DNA of 64,000 bases from Paenibacillus arenosi (GTDB lineage Bacteria > Bacillota > Bacilli > Paenibacillales > Paenibacillaceae): contig NZ_JACYTN010000025.1 of assembly GCF_014841135.1 (NCBI RefSeq), positions 1-64,000 of the forward strand, written 5' to 3'. The notes below the pieces were generated by a model. The model searched no databases and was not told where the DNA came from. It saw only the letters and a list, made by a program, of their open reading frames with translations. Made by a program: the position numbers and the translations under genes. This document shows, in pieces, positions 1 to 8,198 of this stretch (its first letter is position 1; each line of letters begins with the position of its first letter).

Positions 1-82
1 AAAGTGTAAGAGTCCGCTCGACTTGCATGTATTAGGCACGCCGCCAGCGTTCGTCCTGAGCCAGGATCAAACTCTCCATAAA
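1..82 (-). rRNA. rrs: 16S ribosomal RNA, 5' end only
   Basis: Read on the minus strand, the sequence carries the universal 16S start GAGAGTTTGATCCTGGCTCA, followed by GACGAACGCTGGCGGCGTGC and ATGCAAGTCGAGCGGACT. Only about the first 80 nucleotides are inside the window; the gene continues off the left edge. The GAGCGGACT just before the first variable region is typical of Paenibacillus-like organisms. It starts a leftward rRNA operon lying beyond the spore genes, the same neighbourhood as rrn next to pdaB in Bacillus subtilis. Confidence 0.97.
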
Positions 83-162
83 AGTGTTTGACTTGCTCAT
101 TTGTAATGCTGACGAAATTCATTACTGAATTCCTTATATCAAACGCTTCACTCGTTGTTCAG

Positions 163-176
163 TTTTCAAAGAACAA
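163..176 (-). promoter_or_regulatory. boxA-like antitermination signal in the rrn leader
   Basis: On the minus strand the leader reads TTGTTCTTTGAAAA, followed by CTGAACAACGAG. This matches the boxA element (core TGYTCTTT) of Bacillales pre-16S leaders, where Nus factors assemble. It lies about 80 nt before the mature 16S end and downstream of both promoters. Confidence 0.75.
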
Positions 177-252
177 TTTGGCTCAGATCACTCATCTTAC
201 GATTCGTTTTCTTTCGCTCTCGTTCGCCGTGTTTCTCAGCGGCGACTCTTAT

Positions 253-281
253 AATATATCATGTCGTTCATTTTGTGTCAA
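253..281 (-). promoter_or_regulatory. rrn promoter P2 (sigma-A type)
   Basis: Minus strand: perfect -35 TTGACA, a 17-nt spacer, and -10 TATATT. It sits about 170 nt upstream of the 16S start, in an AT-rich stretch, as expected for the proximal promoter of a tandem rRNA pair. Confidence 0.8.
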
Positions 282-382
282 CAACTTTTTTAAAGTTTTT
301 TTCAAAGTTGTTTATGACTCAATTGAATATCGATGACTTGTCCGCCTCTCAATCAAAGTTGTTCAAGAAGGGAACAAAAAAT

Positions 383-411
383 AATTTATCATAAATACCA
401 ACCCCCGTCAA
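383..411 (-). promoter_or_regulatory. candidate rrn promoter P1
   Basis: Minus strand: -35 TTGACG, 17-nt spacer, -10 TAAATT. It lies about 130 nt upstream of P2, giving the tandem arrangement usual for Bacillales rrn operons. The -10 matches consensus at only four of six positions, so this is weaker than P2. Apart from these promoters and boxA, nothing else is recognised between the 16S start and the 74-codon gene at 459-683. Confidence 0.5.
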
Positions 412-458
412 TCATTTGATACAGTCCACTTTATGGTAATCTATAATGAGCGTTTCGT

Positions 459-683
459 TTACATTGGAATGATGCGATGGTTCCTTACGTACCGAGACAA
501 GTCTTTAGGCGTAGCTATGCGTGCATACATCCGAAATACCGTTCTGTATCGATTAGCTATTGCTCTTCTTACTTCTTTATCTAAACGGTTATCACTTAGA
601 TCAAGTAGCATTTCATCAAGTTCTTTTCTAAGCATATACCCAAGTTCCTTGCATTCCTTTTCGTTAAATAAGAATCCTAGCAC
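459..683 (-). CDS. small conserved-looking protein of unknown function
   Basis: This 74-residue protein begins with GTG. The start is fixed by a strong GAGGAGGAG ribosome binding site about nine bases upstream. The product is highly charged, has no membrane segment, and looks largely helical (runs such as ELDEMLLDL and DKEVRRAIANRYR), ending in a basic tail. I do not recognise the family. The clear binding site and position between the rrn promoter and a SpoIIM-family gene argue for a real gene. No terminator is obvious between it and the rrn promoters, so it could read through into rrn. Confidence 0.6.
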   Translation of the reverse strand: MLGFLFNEKECKELGYMLRKELDEMLLDLSDNRLDKEVRRAIANRYRTVFRMYARIATPKDLSRYVRNHRIIPM

Positions 684-735
684 GAACTTTCTCCTCCTCT
701 AACAACAACTCAAACTTTTCTCTTATATTCGGAAC

Positions 736-796
736 AAAAGCGGCCCTAATCCCTTTCTAAGGACAGCAATACCTTAGATAAGTGATGGACCGCTTT
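736..796. terminator. imperfect inverted repeat, possible terminator
   Basis: The outer arms AAAGCGG and CCGCTTT enclose a second hairpin, CTAAGG-N9-CCTTAG. The element lies between the SpoIIM-family gene and the 74-codon gene, so it could stop leftward transcription. There is no long T run after the outer stem, so termination efficiency is uncertain. Confidence 0.45.
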
Positions 797-878
797 ACTG
801 TTATGCACAAATTCGCATCATTTTATCACATAATCATCTGAATAAAATTATCTTCTTTCTTAGTAGCAACATTTTCTT

Positions 879-1496
879 CTATATACTTGAACGATACAAT
901 TCCATAATCCACAACGTTACTGTACTTTCGATTAATGCAGCTGCAAGCAGAATAATTGTAATCCAAACCGCCGCTGCTCCTGTTTTCTTGGCCCATTCTT
1001 TAATCGTTAATCCGCTTCCACGACCCGAACGAGTCATTCGTTGAAACGCCAACACACCAAATCGAATACCGAAAGCTGCAGCTATAATGATAGCAGGTAG
1101 TTCTAAAATGCCATGCGGTAAAATGCCCACAGTAAACTGCATAAAGACATTTAAACCCTCTCGATGCATATCAAAGAATAGATATCCTAATACCATCCCA
1201 TTTACGACTAATAAATACAACGGAAATAACCCGAACACGATTCCAGAGAACATTACAAGTACAGCTTTGATCGCATTATTAAAGAAAATGAATATAAACA
1301 ACGTCACAATGGGATTTGCAGACTGGTGTAAAGATCTCGCAATCTCACCAATCTGGGATATTTGACCGTCTAAAAATTCATGAAACCCAGTCCACATCCA
1401 CCCCACCACTATGCTCCCAATAAAAACAAGAGATGAGAATAAGATATACCCTTTTATCTCCCCTAACGTTCGTACAAACGAGCGCCAACTTAGCAC
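879..1496 (-). CDS. SpoIIM-family (DUF95-type) integral membrane protein
   Basis: The 205-residue polytopic membrane protein has about five hydrophobic segments, at roughly residues 15-35, 62-80, 84-105, 120-145 and 170-192. The middle carries the family-typical stretch NPIVTLFIFIFFNNAIKA and an ILPHGILELPAI motif, which in SpoIIM-type proteins lies at a helix break. Bacillus subtilis SpoIIM belongs to the DMP complex for engulfment peptidoglycan hydrolysis. This copy beside pdaB may be a paralog, so the precise role is inferred only. The start is GTG with an AAGGAG site nine bases upstream. Confidence 0.8.
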   Translation of the reverse strand: MLSWRSFVRTLGEIKGYILFSSLVFIGSIVVGWMWTGFHEFLDGQISQIGEIARSLHQSANPIVTLFIFIFFNNAIKAVLVMFSGIVFGLFPLYLLVVNGMVLGYLFFDMHREGLNVFMQFTVGILPHGILELPAIIIAAAFGIRFGVLAFQRMTRSGRGSGLTIKEWAKKTGAAAVWITIILLAAALIESTVTLWIMELYRSSI

Positions 1497-1557
1497 AATC
1501 CTTCACTCCTTCTTGTTGTCATCCCACATTATCTCCCGCTACGGGGATGATTGTTTG

Positions 1558-1587
1558 TCATATCTATGTATAACTCAAGCATACAGT
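1558..1587 (+). promoter_or_regulatory. sigma-E-like promoter of pdaB
   Basis: The plus strand carries TCATATC, 15 nt, then CATACAGT. The mother-cell sigma-E consensus is KMATATT-N14/15-CATACAnT, so this matches six of seven positions at -35 and all informative positions at -10. The predicted start site is about 75 nt before the pdaB ATG. Expression of pdaB in the mother cell is known for Bacillus subtilis, and this fits. Confidence 0.65.
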
Positions 1588-1669
1588 GTATTAAACAAGC
1601 GTGACAAGCCGCGCAAGTATTTGGGTTTCACGCATCTTAGCATCGTTATATGAGAGGAGCGCACGCTGC

Positions 1670-2485
1670 ATGAATAGTTTTTATGTGATTAGCGGTAAAA
1701 AAGTAAAGCGCATCTTCTTCATCATCGTCGCCGTGCTGTTTGCAGCCGGTGTCGTCGTGGTGGAGAGCGACAACATTACTGTCTTCTCGGAAGGCAGTCC
1801 TTCAGCCATTTATAGTGTCCCTACTGATAAAAAAGTTGTGGCACTAACATTCGATATCAGTTGGGGAGAAACACGAGCACAGCCTATACTTGATATTTTA
1901 ACCGAAAAGAAACTAGACAAGGCAACGTTCTTCTTATCTTCTCCTTGGAGTAAAACCCATCCCGAGATTGTCAGAAAAATGGTTGACGCTGGTTATGAGA
2001 TAGGCAGCCACGGTCACAAGCATGTAAATTACAGCAGTCTCAATGATGAAGAAATCAAAAAGCAAATTAATACAGCGCATACCATTTTAAGTGAGCTTAC
2101 TGGTAAACAACCTAATCTCATCCGTTTACCTAACGGCGATTTTGATAAACGTGTACTTAAAATAGCTAATCAAATGAATTACAAAGTTATTCAATGGGAT
2201 ACAGATTCACAAGATTGGAAAAATCCCGGCGTAGATACGATTGTAAAGCGTGTCGTCGATCGTGCGCATAATGGCGATATTATTTTGCTCCATGCCAGCG
2301 ATTCATGCAAACAAACTCACCTTGCCCTTCCCGCCATTATCGATCAGTTAAGAGCAAAAGGTTATGAGTTCGTTACCGTATCCGAGCTTATCCAGCAAAC
2401 AGAGCTGAATAATAAGGCAATCCAAGACACTACTATTCAGCCTATCCAGCCACAGACACATGTTCATGATGCAGCTGGAGCGTAA
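1670..2485 (+). CDS. pdaB: PdaB-type sporulation polysaccharide deacetylase
   Basis: The 271-residue protein has an N-terminal membrane anchor (about residues 14-31) followed by a NodB-homology domain. In place of the usual TFDDG it has TFDISWG, the PdaB family signature. The zinc-type motif SHGHKHVNY is intact, followed by LIRLPNGDFD and IILLHASD. PdaB is needed to maintain spores late in sporulation, probably by acting on cortex or cell-wall glycan. The ATG start lies ten bases after GAGAGGAG and is preferred over an upstream in-frame start without a site. A sigma-E-like promoter precedes the gene and a shared hairpin follows it. Confidence 0.93.
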   Translation: MNSFYVISGKKVKRIFFIIVAVLFAAGVVVVESDNITVFSEGSPSAIYSVPTDKKVVALTFDISWGETRAQPILDILTEKKLDKATFFLSSPWSKTHPEIVRKMVDAGYEIGSHGHKHVNYSSLNDEEIKKQINTAHTILSELTGKQPNLIRLPNGDFDKRVLKIANQMNYKVIQWDTDSQDWKNPGVDTIVKRVVDRAHNGDIILLHASDSCKQTHLALPAIIDQLRAKGYEFVTVSELIQQTELNNKAIQDTTIQPIQPQTHVHDAAGA

Positions 2486-2513
2486 CCATCGTAAGCACTT
2501 CCCCTTAAATGAC

Positions 2514-2543
2514 AAAGAGCTGACCACTATTGGTCAGCTCTTT
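2514..2543. terminator. bidirectional terminator between pdaB and kbaA
   Basis: A perfect 12-bp stem, AAAGAGCTGACC against GGTCAGCTCTTT, with a six-base loop. The convergent genes share it: T-rich sequence follows on the pdaB side. The kbaA stop codon itself lies within the right-hand arm. Confidence 0.85.
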
Positions 2544-3175
2544 ACTACTTTTGTAGTCATACCCGCTTCTGGATGCATTTCTCTGTTTTTTCCTACCTTC
2601 CCTTCCAATACACGCGAAAGGATAAGGATTTGATACGCGTTACATGCTACTAAAGGGATAAATAAAAACCAAGTCGCTATTGGACTCATGTTCAATGCAA
2701 ATGTCATTTCGATCGTTGTACCAACAATCATATAGAACAACGTTGGTATTACTGCCGTTGACGATGTTACTTTCATTTTTACAATTGCTACGCCTACCGA
2801 GAATACTAATAAAGTTAGACCTAACACAACATCTTGGATCAAGTCCCGTTCTTGTCCAAGTAAAGTCCGTAAAAACATAACATCCAATAAAACGATTACC
2901 GTAAGAACAACTTGTATATACGGCCAAACTCGTCTAAACATACCATTGGCAAGCAAATTAAGCGTCAAATAGGCAAAAAAGCCCATTTGCGCAAATACAC
3001 TAATTGTAAAGCCACTTAAAATAAGCTGGAAAATGTTCATTAGCACATCTGCAGGACCTCTAAGATTGGACAATTCCTGTTGATACAGTTGCATAGACAG
3101 CCCTGTTACCAACATAACTGCTCCACCCAGACAGAGCGTCGTCCAGAATAAGTAAGACCATTTTTTTAAATTCAA
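2534..3175 (-). CDS. kbaA: KbaA, KinB signalling pathway activator
   Basis: This 213-residue membrane protein has six or so hydrophobic segments and short loops, matching KbaA in size and in its place next to gerD and pdaB. KbaA is required for KinB sensor kinase activity and so for phosphorelay entry into sporulation. Translation most likely starts at TTG, nine bases after GGAGGTGG; a more upstream TTG would lie within that binding site. The C-terminal tail (MHPEAGMTTKVVKS) is soluble, and its stop codon is embedded in the terminator hairpin. Confidence 0.85.
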   Translation of the reverse strand: MNLKKWSYLFWTTLCLGGAVMLVTGLSMQLYQQELSNLRGPADVLMNIFQLILSGFTISVFAQMGFFAYLTLNLLANGMFRRVWPYIQVVLTVIVLLDVMFLRTLLGQERDLIQDVVLGLTLLVFSVGVAIVKMKVTSSTAVIPTLFYMIVGTTIEMTFALNMSPIATWFLFIPLVACNAYQILILSRVLEGKVGKNREMHPEAGMTTKVVKS

Positions 3176-3237
3176 GCTGCTCCACCTCCGCAATATTCAT
3201 ATTTTACCAGCGTTATCAGCAAAAGACTATCGTTATC

Positions 3238-3268
3238 GAACATAATTCATAATTTTTTCCCCATACTA
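3238..3268 (+). promoter_or_regulatory. candidate sigma-G promoter of gerD
   Basis: The plus strand has GAACA, 18 nt, then CCATACTA. The forespore sigma-G consensus is about GHATR-N17/18-GCATnnTA; four of five positions match at -35 and the CATnnTA core is perfect. The start site would lie about 55 nt before the gerD ATG. Forespore control of gerD by sigma-G is established in Bacillus subtilis. Confidence 0.5.
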
Positions 3269-3331
3269 CATAAAGACGCTTCTATAACCTAACAGCAATG
3301 ACACAGCAGCACGTTGAAAGGAGTCCTGTAC

Positions 3332-4024
3332 ATGCGATCCGTATCTATTCGACTTTGTATCACTTGTATTGTGCTTATGCTTGTAAGTACATCGTGTTCT
3401 CAAGAACCACAATCATCAGGAAATAAAGTGGAATACAAGGAACTTAAGTCGATGGTTGTAGATATTTTAAAAACGGAAGAAGGACAAAAAGCAATCGAGT
3501 CCGCTCAATCTAACGGTGGAAGCTCTATGCAAATGAAGGCAATGAATACTCAACAGCAAGAACAAATCAGGCTCGCAGTCAAAGATACACTTGTCTCTCC
3601 TGACTACGAAAAGGTAATCGAGAAGATTATGAAGGACCCTAAGTTTGCCGGGGAATTCGCGAAGACCATTAGCAAAGAAGACAAACAAATTCATAAGGAT
3701 TTAATTAAAGACCCTACTTATCAAAAAGCTGTCGGCGATATTTTAAAATCACCTGATCTCATGAATGCTTATTTGGAAGTAACAAAGTCACCTGAATATC
3801 GCAAACAATTAATGGCCCTAATGAAAGATGCAATGAATAGTCCATTATTTAAGCTAGAAATCATGGAAATGATGACAAAGGCTGTTAAAGAAGAACTCCA
3901 ACCTAAAGAGAATAAGAAAGAAAAAGGTGGCGAAGAGGGAGTTAGTGAGAAAGAGGACAGTGGTTCAAGTGAAGGAGACGGCTCTGACAGCGGCGGAGGT
4001 GGAGGTCAAAAAGGCGGCCAATAA
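3332..4024 (+). CDS. gerD: GerD spore germination lipoprotein
   Basis: The 230-residue secreted lipoprotein has a hydrophobic signal sequence ending in VSTSC, giving a lipidated Cys22. A helical central region follows (about residues 40-180) with repeated DPKFAGEF, DPTYQKAV and SPEYRKQL units, then a low-complexity Lys/Glu and Gly/Ser tail. GerD organises germinant receptors into the germinosome in the spore inner membrane. The start ATG lies nine bases after GAAAGGAG; an upstream in-frame TTG precedes that site and was rejected. The tail makes it longer than the Bacillus protein (about 185 residues). Confidence 0.93.
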   Translation: MRSVSIRLCITCIVLMLVSTSCSQEPQSSGNKVEYKELKSMVVDILKTEEGQKAIESAQSNGGSSMQMKAMNTQQQEQIRLAVKDTLVSPDYEKVIEKIMKDPKFAGEFAKTISKEDKQIHKDLIKDPTYQKAVGDILKSPDLMNAYLEVTKSPEYRKQLMALMKDAMNSPLFKLEIMEMMTKAVKEELQPKENKKEKGGEEGVSEKEDSGSSEGDGSDSGGGGGQKGGQ

Positions 4025-4070
4025 ATCCGTACAAGGTTCAATTAGGGTATACTTACTCCTACATGATGAC

Positions 4071-4100
4071 AAAAGCGGACCCCTAGAAGGTCCGCTTTTT
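4071..4100. terminator. bidirectional terminator between gerD and salA
   Basis: An 11-bp perfect stem, AAAAGCGGACC against GGTCCGCTTTT, with a seven-base loop, flanked by A and T runs on both sides. It serves the convergent gerD and salA genes. Confidence 0.9.
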
Positions 4101-4130
4101 ATGTAAACTACTATTACATCGTATACGGTA

Positions 4131-5279
4131 CTAAGATAAAACACCATTATCTATTAAACGTTGTGCTAACTCATTGTATAATTGCCCGATCGGATGTGAT
4201 TCACGATATACAGAAGGCGAGAAATCCGGCTCCGAAGGATGATTCTCCGGTGCTCCTAATGGAATCTGAGCCAATAGGGATGTGTGTAGGGACTCAGCTA
4301 ATTTACCTCCGCCACCACGACCGAATACATATTGCTTATCGCCACATGCTCCACACTCGAGGTAAGCCATATTTTCAACGACTCCAATGATTTCATGCTT
4401 CGTCGTAATCGCCATCGCACCCGCTCTTGCCGCCACAAACGCAGCTGTAGAATGAGGTGTCGTTACGATTATTTCTTTCGTTTGCGGAATCATCTGATGA
4501 ATATCCAGAGCAATATCTCCTGTTCCAGGTGGTAAATCAATTAACACAACATCAAGTTCGCCCCAATTCACCTCTTGGAAGAAGTTACGCAGCATCTTAC
4601 CTAGCATAGGTCCTCGCCATACAATTGGACTGTTGTCTTCTACAAAAAAGCCCATAGACATTACTTTAACACCAAAGCGTTCAATCGGGATTACTTGTTC
4701 GTCTTGGATAATGGGTCTGTCTTCAATCCCCATCATGTCAGGTACACTGAAACCATAAATATCAGCGTCTATTATGCCAACCTTTTTACCCTGACGTGCC
4801 AATGCAACAGCCAAGTTCACCGTTACAGTAGACTTTCCAACCCCACCTTTGCCGCTAGCTACACCAATAAATGCAACTTTAGAAGAAGGCGATAATAATG
4901 GACTAAGTTGTTCAAGACCAGCTCCATGTCCTTGAGGGGCAGATTGGCCGCTACTTGATCCATGCTCTGACTGTCCTTGACTCACTGCCCCAGCATTTCG
5001 ATGCCCAAAGCCAGCAGCCGCCATTTCTTGCTCAGATGCTATACGAATACGCACATGAACATCTGTCGCTCCACTGCTAACTAACTTTGATTTAATTTGC
5101 GCTGTCAGTCCATCACGTATAGAATCGCTAGCCCCATCTGGTGCTAGTATAATCGTAAGTGCCACTTGCTCAGGTTTGACCATAATATCACGTATCCATT
5201 GCAGCTCAAGCAGGGTTTTTCCTGATAGCGGTTCTTGCAATCCATGCAACAGGTCTAAGCATTGTTCTCTTGTTATCAT
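4131..5279 (-). CDS. salA: SalA/Mrp-family ATP-binding protein
   Basis: The 382-residue protein has an N-terminal FSCA/MIP18-type domain (about residues 1-100), a low-complexity Gln/Ser/Gly linker, and a ParA/MinD-like P-loop domain. The deviant Walker A is GKGGVGKST, followed by an IDADIYG switch, DLPPGTGD, and a CGACG pair near the C-terminus. Mrp/NBP35 proteins carry Fe-S clusters; in Bacillus subtilis SalA represses scoC and thereby affects exoprotease production. The start is the ATG eight bases after GAGG; a GTG inside the binding site was rejected. It lies downstream of cwlD with its own promoter overlapping the end of cwlD. Confidence 0.92.
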   Translation of the reverse strand: MITREQCLDLLHGLQEPLSGKTLLELQWIRDIMVKPEQVALTIILAPDGASDSIRDGLTAQIKSKLVSSGATDVHVRIRIASEQEMAAAGFGHRNAGAVSQGQSEHGSSSGQSAPQGHGAGLEQLSPLLSPSSKVAFIGVASGKGGVGKSTVTVNLAVALARQGKKVGIIDADIYGFSVPDMMGIEDRPIIQDEQVIPIERFGVKVMSMGFFVEDNSPIVWRGPMLGKMLRNFFQEVNWGELDVVLIDLPPGTGDIALDIHQMIPQTKEIIVTTPHSTAAFVAARAGAMAITTKHEIIGVVENMAYLECGACGDKQYVFGRGGGGKLAESLHTSLLAQIPLGAPENHPSEPDFSPSVYRESHPIGQLYNELAQRLIDNGVLS

Positions 5280-5337
5280 AAGATGCACCTCGTCTCTATG
5301 CGCTAATGCTTGTGCGATGTTTCCTTCATCCTCATTT

Positions 5338-5365
5338 ATTATAACACACCACTAATCTTTACCAA
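5338..5365 (-). promoter_or_regulatory. sigma-A-type promoter of salA
   Basis: Minus strand: -35 TTGGTA, 16-nt spacer, perfect -10 TATAAT. The -35 lies within the last codons of cwlD. This gives salA vegetative expression independent of the sporulation promoter of cwlD. Confidence 0.55.
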
Positions 5366-6122
5366 GCTTTTCTCCTGATAAATAACGAAGAACTCCTTTA
5401 TATATCGAAGCCGAAACTTTGCGCTGATATACACTGTCGGCCAACATCCGAGACTCATCCGGATGAGATAAAAAACCAACCTCCACAAGTGCAGTAGGCA
5501 CATTTACAGACTTCAGCAAGTATAGGCCACGATCGTCCGACTTTGCCACACGCTCTGTATTTTCTAAATTACGACGTATTTCTGTTTGAATAAATTTAGC
5601 CAACGCCTCATTTTGTGGGATATGGTTCGCATAAAAAGTTTGAGCCCCACGCCAACGATTGGAATTGATACTATTCATATGAATCGAAACAAATACGTCT
5701 GCCTTCTTTTTCTCTACAAAAGCTACTCTGCGCTGCAAATCCTCTGACTTTCTTTTAGAAATTTTTTTCGTATTCGAGTCAGCAAGATCATGGTCTGCCT
5801 CTCGTGTCAAATAAACGACAGCCCCTGCCTGTTGCAAGTAATCACGTAAATATAGAGCGATGAGCAAATTTATATCTTTTTCGATAATTCCCTGTTTACT
5901 TACCGCACCTCCATCCGCCCCCCCGTGCCCAGCATCAATAGCAATCACTTTACCTGACAGTGGGAGCGACCATTGATTCCAGCTTTTCTTGGATGGGGCC
6001 TCCGATATCAACAAGCCGATTACCAACACAAACAGACCCAAGCACATAAACCATTGTTTCATTGAACCCAAATTAATAGATAAAAAACGCGTTCTCCGCG
6101 GTTTATTGTTGTCATTCCACAC
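5352..6122 (-). CDS. cwlD: CwlD germination-type N-acetylmuramoyl-L-alanine amidase
   Basis: The 256-residue protein has an N-terminal signal anchor (about residues 20-40) followed by an Amidase_3 domain. Zinc ligands are visible in IDAGHGGADGG, in the Glu of IIEKDINL and in SIHMNS, with the catalytic Glu in ALVEVGFLSHP. CwlD removes peptide side chains from cortex peptidoglycan, the first step to muramic-delta-lactam, which marks the cortex for germination lytic enzymes. Start is GTG after GGAGGTGG, with an 11-base gap. A sigma-E-like promoter lies just upstream. Confidence 0.93.
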   Translation of the reverse strand: MWNDNNKPRRTRFLSINLGSMKQWFMCLGLFVLVIGLLISEAPSKKSWNQWSLPLSGKVIAIDAGHGGADGGAVSKQGIIEKDINLLIALYLRDYLQQAGAVVYLTREADHDLADSNTKKISKRKSEDLQRRVAFVEKKKADVFVSIHMNSINSNRWRGAQTFYANHIPQNEALAKFIQTEIRRNLENTERVAKSDDRGLYLLKSVNVPTALVEVGFLSHPDESRMLADSVYQRKVSASIYKGVLRYLSGEKLGKD

Positions 6123-6159
6123 GAAAAAGTCCACCTCCGCTCCAATAGCATCTCTAATC

Positions 6160-6188
6160 ACTATATGGGCAGTGGTGGACAAATATAC
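6160..6188 (-). promoter_or_regulatory. sigma-E-like promoter of cwlD
   Basis: Minus strand: GTATATT, 14 nt, CATATAGT. This matches the sigma-E consensus at six of seven positions (-35) and seven of eight (-10), with correct spacing. It lies about 40 nt upstream of the cwlD start, and sigma-E control of cwlD is known in Bacillus subtilis. Confidence 0.6.
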
Positions 6189-6230
6189 TACGCATGTCCT
6201 TCGGTTATGTTCGTTATTGTTATTAATTGC

Positions 6231-7403
6231 TTAAACGGTTGTCGGTTCTATAGCCATGCCTTCAATAAGTATTTTCGCAACCTCAGGACGCGAGAATTCT
6301 GGAGGCGGGCAAATACCGTCTCGTAACAAGGCACGAACTTTGGTTCCTGACAACGTTAAATGATCTTCTTTATTATGCGGGCATGTTTTGCTGGATGCCA
6401 TATTGCCGCATTTTGTACAGAAGAAGCTGTGTTCAAAAAATAATGGTGTTATTTCAAGCTCATTCGCTTCAAAGTTCTTAAATATTTCCTGCGCTTCATA
6501 GGTTCCGTAGTAATCTCCAACACCTGCGTGATCACGACCAACAATAAAATGCGTACAGCCGTAATTTTTGCGTACAATCGCATGGAATATCGCTTCACGC
6601 GGACCCGCATAACGCATTGCTGCCGGAAATACGCCTAGGAATGTACGATCTTTAGGATAGTAACCTTCTAACAGCGCAACATAACTCTTCATTCGAACAT
6701 CTGCTGGGACATCATCTGACTTCGTCTCACCAACAAGCGGATTTAGGAATAGGGCATCTACAATTTCCATTGCGCTTTTCTGTATATATTCGTGTGCACG
6801 ATGAACAGGATTACGGGTCTGGAAACCAACTACCGTGCGCCATCCTCGTTCTGCAAATAGTCTACGTGTTTCAGCTGGATCAAAATAATACTCTTGAAAA
6901 CGATCCGGTTGTGGTCGCTCAAGTAAACGGATACTTCCACCTACGTACGTATTAGGACGATTCAGTAGCTTTTGAACACCTGGATGTTCACTATCGTCTG
7001 TCTTAAATACCTGCACAGCTTCATGCTTATGATCGACTGTATAAATAGATTCTACTTGAATAGAACCGTAAGTAATACCATCCTCTTCACCAACTAAAGC
7101 AGCAACCTTACCTACCGATAACAACTTAACTGTATTCGCATCCACTGCAAGTGTAATCGGGATACTCCAGACCGTACCGTCAGCAAGTCGCATACGGTCA
7201 ATAACACTCCGATAATCAGCTTCATTTAAAAAACCGGTTAATGGAGAAAATGCACCTACACCAATTAAATCAAGGTCAGATATGGTCCAACGGTTAATCG
7301 GAATGACTGGAGCGTTCTGCAATTGCGTTAGAAGCGCTTCTCGTTCTGTGCTTGATACACGAAGATCTACTAATGATCCTCCATGTGCGGGTATTGCTGT
7401 CAT
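6231..7403 (-). CDS. sat: sulfate adenylyltransferase (ATP sulfurylase)
   Basis: The 390-residue enzyme converts sulfate and ATP to adenylylsulfate (APS) in the cytoplasm, the first step of assimilation. Motifs are the nucleotide-binding [23 protein letters not shown] and [11 protein letters not shown]-terminal cluster [15 protein letters not shown] resembles the zinc site of bacterial homodimeric ATP sulfurylases. Start is the ATG nine bases after GGGAGG. It lies 36 nt downstream of cysH and probably shares its promoter. No APS-kinase domain is fused and no cysC lies nearby, which points to direct APS reduction. Confidence 0.95.
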   Translation of the reverse strand: MTAIPAHGGSLVDLRVSSTEREALLTQLQNAPVIPINRWTISDLDLIGVGAFSPLTGFLNEADYRSVIDRMRLADGTVWSIPITLAVDANTVKLLSVGKVAALVGEEDGITYGSIQVESIYTVDHKHEAVQVFKTDDSEHPGVQKLLNRPNTYVGGSIRLLERPQPDRFQEYYFDPAETRRLFAERGWRTVVGFQTRNPVHRAHEYIQKSAMEIVDALFLNPLVGETKSDDVPADVRMKSYVALLEGYYPKDRTFLGVFPAAMRYAGPREAIFHAIVRKNYGCTHFIVGRDHAGVGDYYGTYEAQEIFKNFEANELEITPLFFEHSFFCTKCGNMASSKTCPHNKEDHLTLSGTKVRALLRDGICPPPEFSRPEVAKILIEGMAIEPTTV

Positions 7404-7439
7404 GCTTCTATTCCTCCCTGCTATTTGTAGCATATCGTT

Positions 7440-8132
7440 TTATTTATGCAATCCGCATTCTACCTTGCCAGTACCTGACCAACGTCCTGCACGAGGGTCC
7501 TCACCAGGCATAACTTGTCTTGTGCAGTGAGAGCAACCGATACTCGGATAGTGGTTGTCATGAAGTGGGTTGTAGATAATGTTATTACTGCGGATATATG
7601 CCCACACATCATCCCAAGTCCAATGTGCAATCGGATTGAACTTTACAAGGCCAAATTTCGTATCGTACTCAATTTTTTTAGCATTAGCACGTGTAGGTGC
7701 TTGATCACGTCGAATACCTGTAATCCATGCATCGTATTTACTTAAAATTTGTGTTAAAGGTTCTACTTTACGGATGTTACAGCATTTGTTGGGATCACTC
7801 TTCCATAACTCAGCCCCATACTGCTCAACTTGTTGTTCTGGAGTAATTGTTGGTGCTGCACGTACAAATTCTAAGTTGTAATGAGATTGTATTTGGTCGC
7901 GAGTGTGGTAGGTCTCTTCGAAGTGAAAATCTGTATCGAGGTAAAAAATATCAGTTGAAGGACTAATCTTCTGTACCATATCAACCAGAACAACATCTTC
8001 TGCCCCAAAGCTGCATGCAAATGTTATATTCGGAAACGTTTCTATAGCCCATTGAATAATTTCTTCAGGACTAGACGTTTCAAACAATTCAGCCTTCTCA
8101 GCTATCAACGCTTCTTTCTCTAATAAGTTCAT
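7440..8132 (-). CDS. cysH: CysH, adenylylsulfate (APS/PAPS) reductase
   Basis: The 230-residue thioredoxin-dependent reductase makes sulfite from APS. The PP-loop-type N-terminal half has FACSFGAEDVVLVD. The KCCNIRK and CSHC pairs form the [4Fe-4S] site that distinguishes APS reductases from cluster-free PAPS reductases, and the C-terminal ECGLHK carries the catalytic cysteine. Start is ATG, eight bases after GGAGG. It is the first gene of the cysH-sat unit. The promoter and a palindrome over its -10 lie 50-90 nt upstream. Confidence 0.95.
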   Translation of the reverse strand: MNLLEKEALIAEKAELFETSSPEEIIQWAIETFPNITFACSFGAEDVVLVDMVQKISPSTDIFYLDTDFHFEETYHTRDQIQSHYNLEFVRAAPTITPEQQVEQYGAELWKSDPNKCCNIRKVEPLTQILSKYDAWITGIRRDQAPTRANAKKIEYDTKFGLVKFNPIAHWTWDDVWAYIRSNNIIYNPLHDNHYPSIGCSHCTRQVMPGEDPRAGRWSGTGKVECGLHK

Positions 8133-8181
8133 TACCGCATCCTCCACCATCTTTAAATTCCTAGTATTTAGGTGTGTTTTA

Positions 8182-8198
8182 TATACTTAATAAGTATA
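8182..8198. promoter_or_regulatory. perfect palindrome over the cysH -10, candidate operator
   Basis: TATACTTAATAAGTATA is a 17-bp perfect palindrome that includes the cysH -10 hexamer. A repressor bound here would block polymerase. Sulfur genes of Bacillales are commonly repressed by CymR, but I cannot confirm a CymR box by eye, so the regulator is unassigned. Confidence 0.4.
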
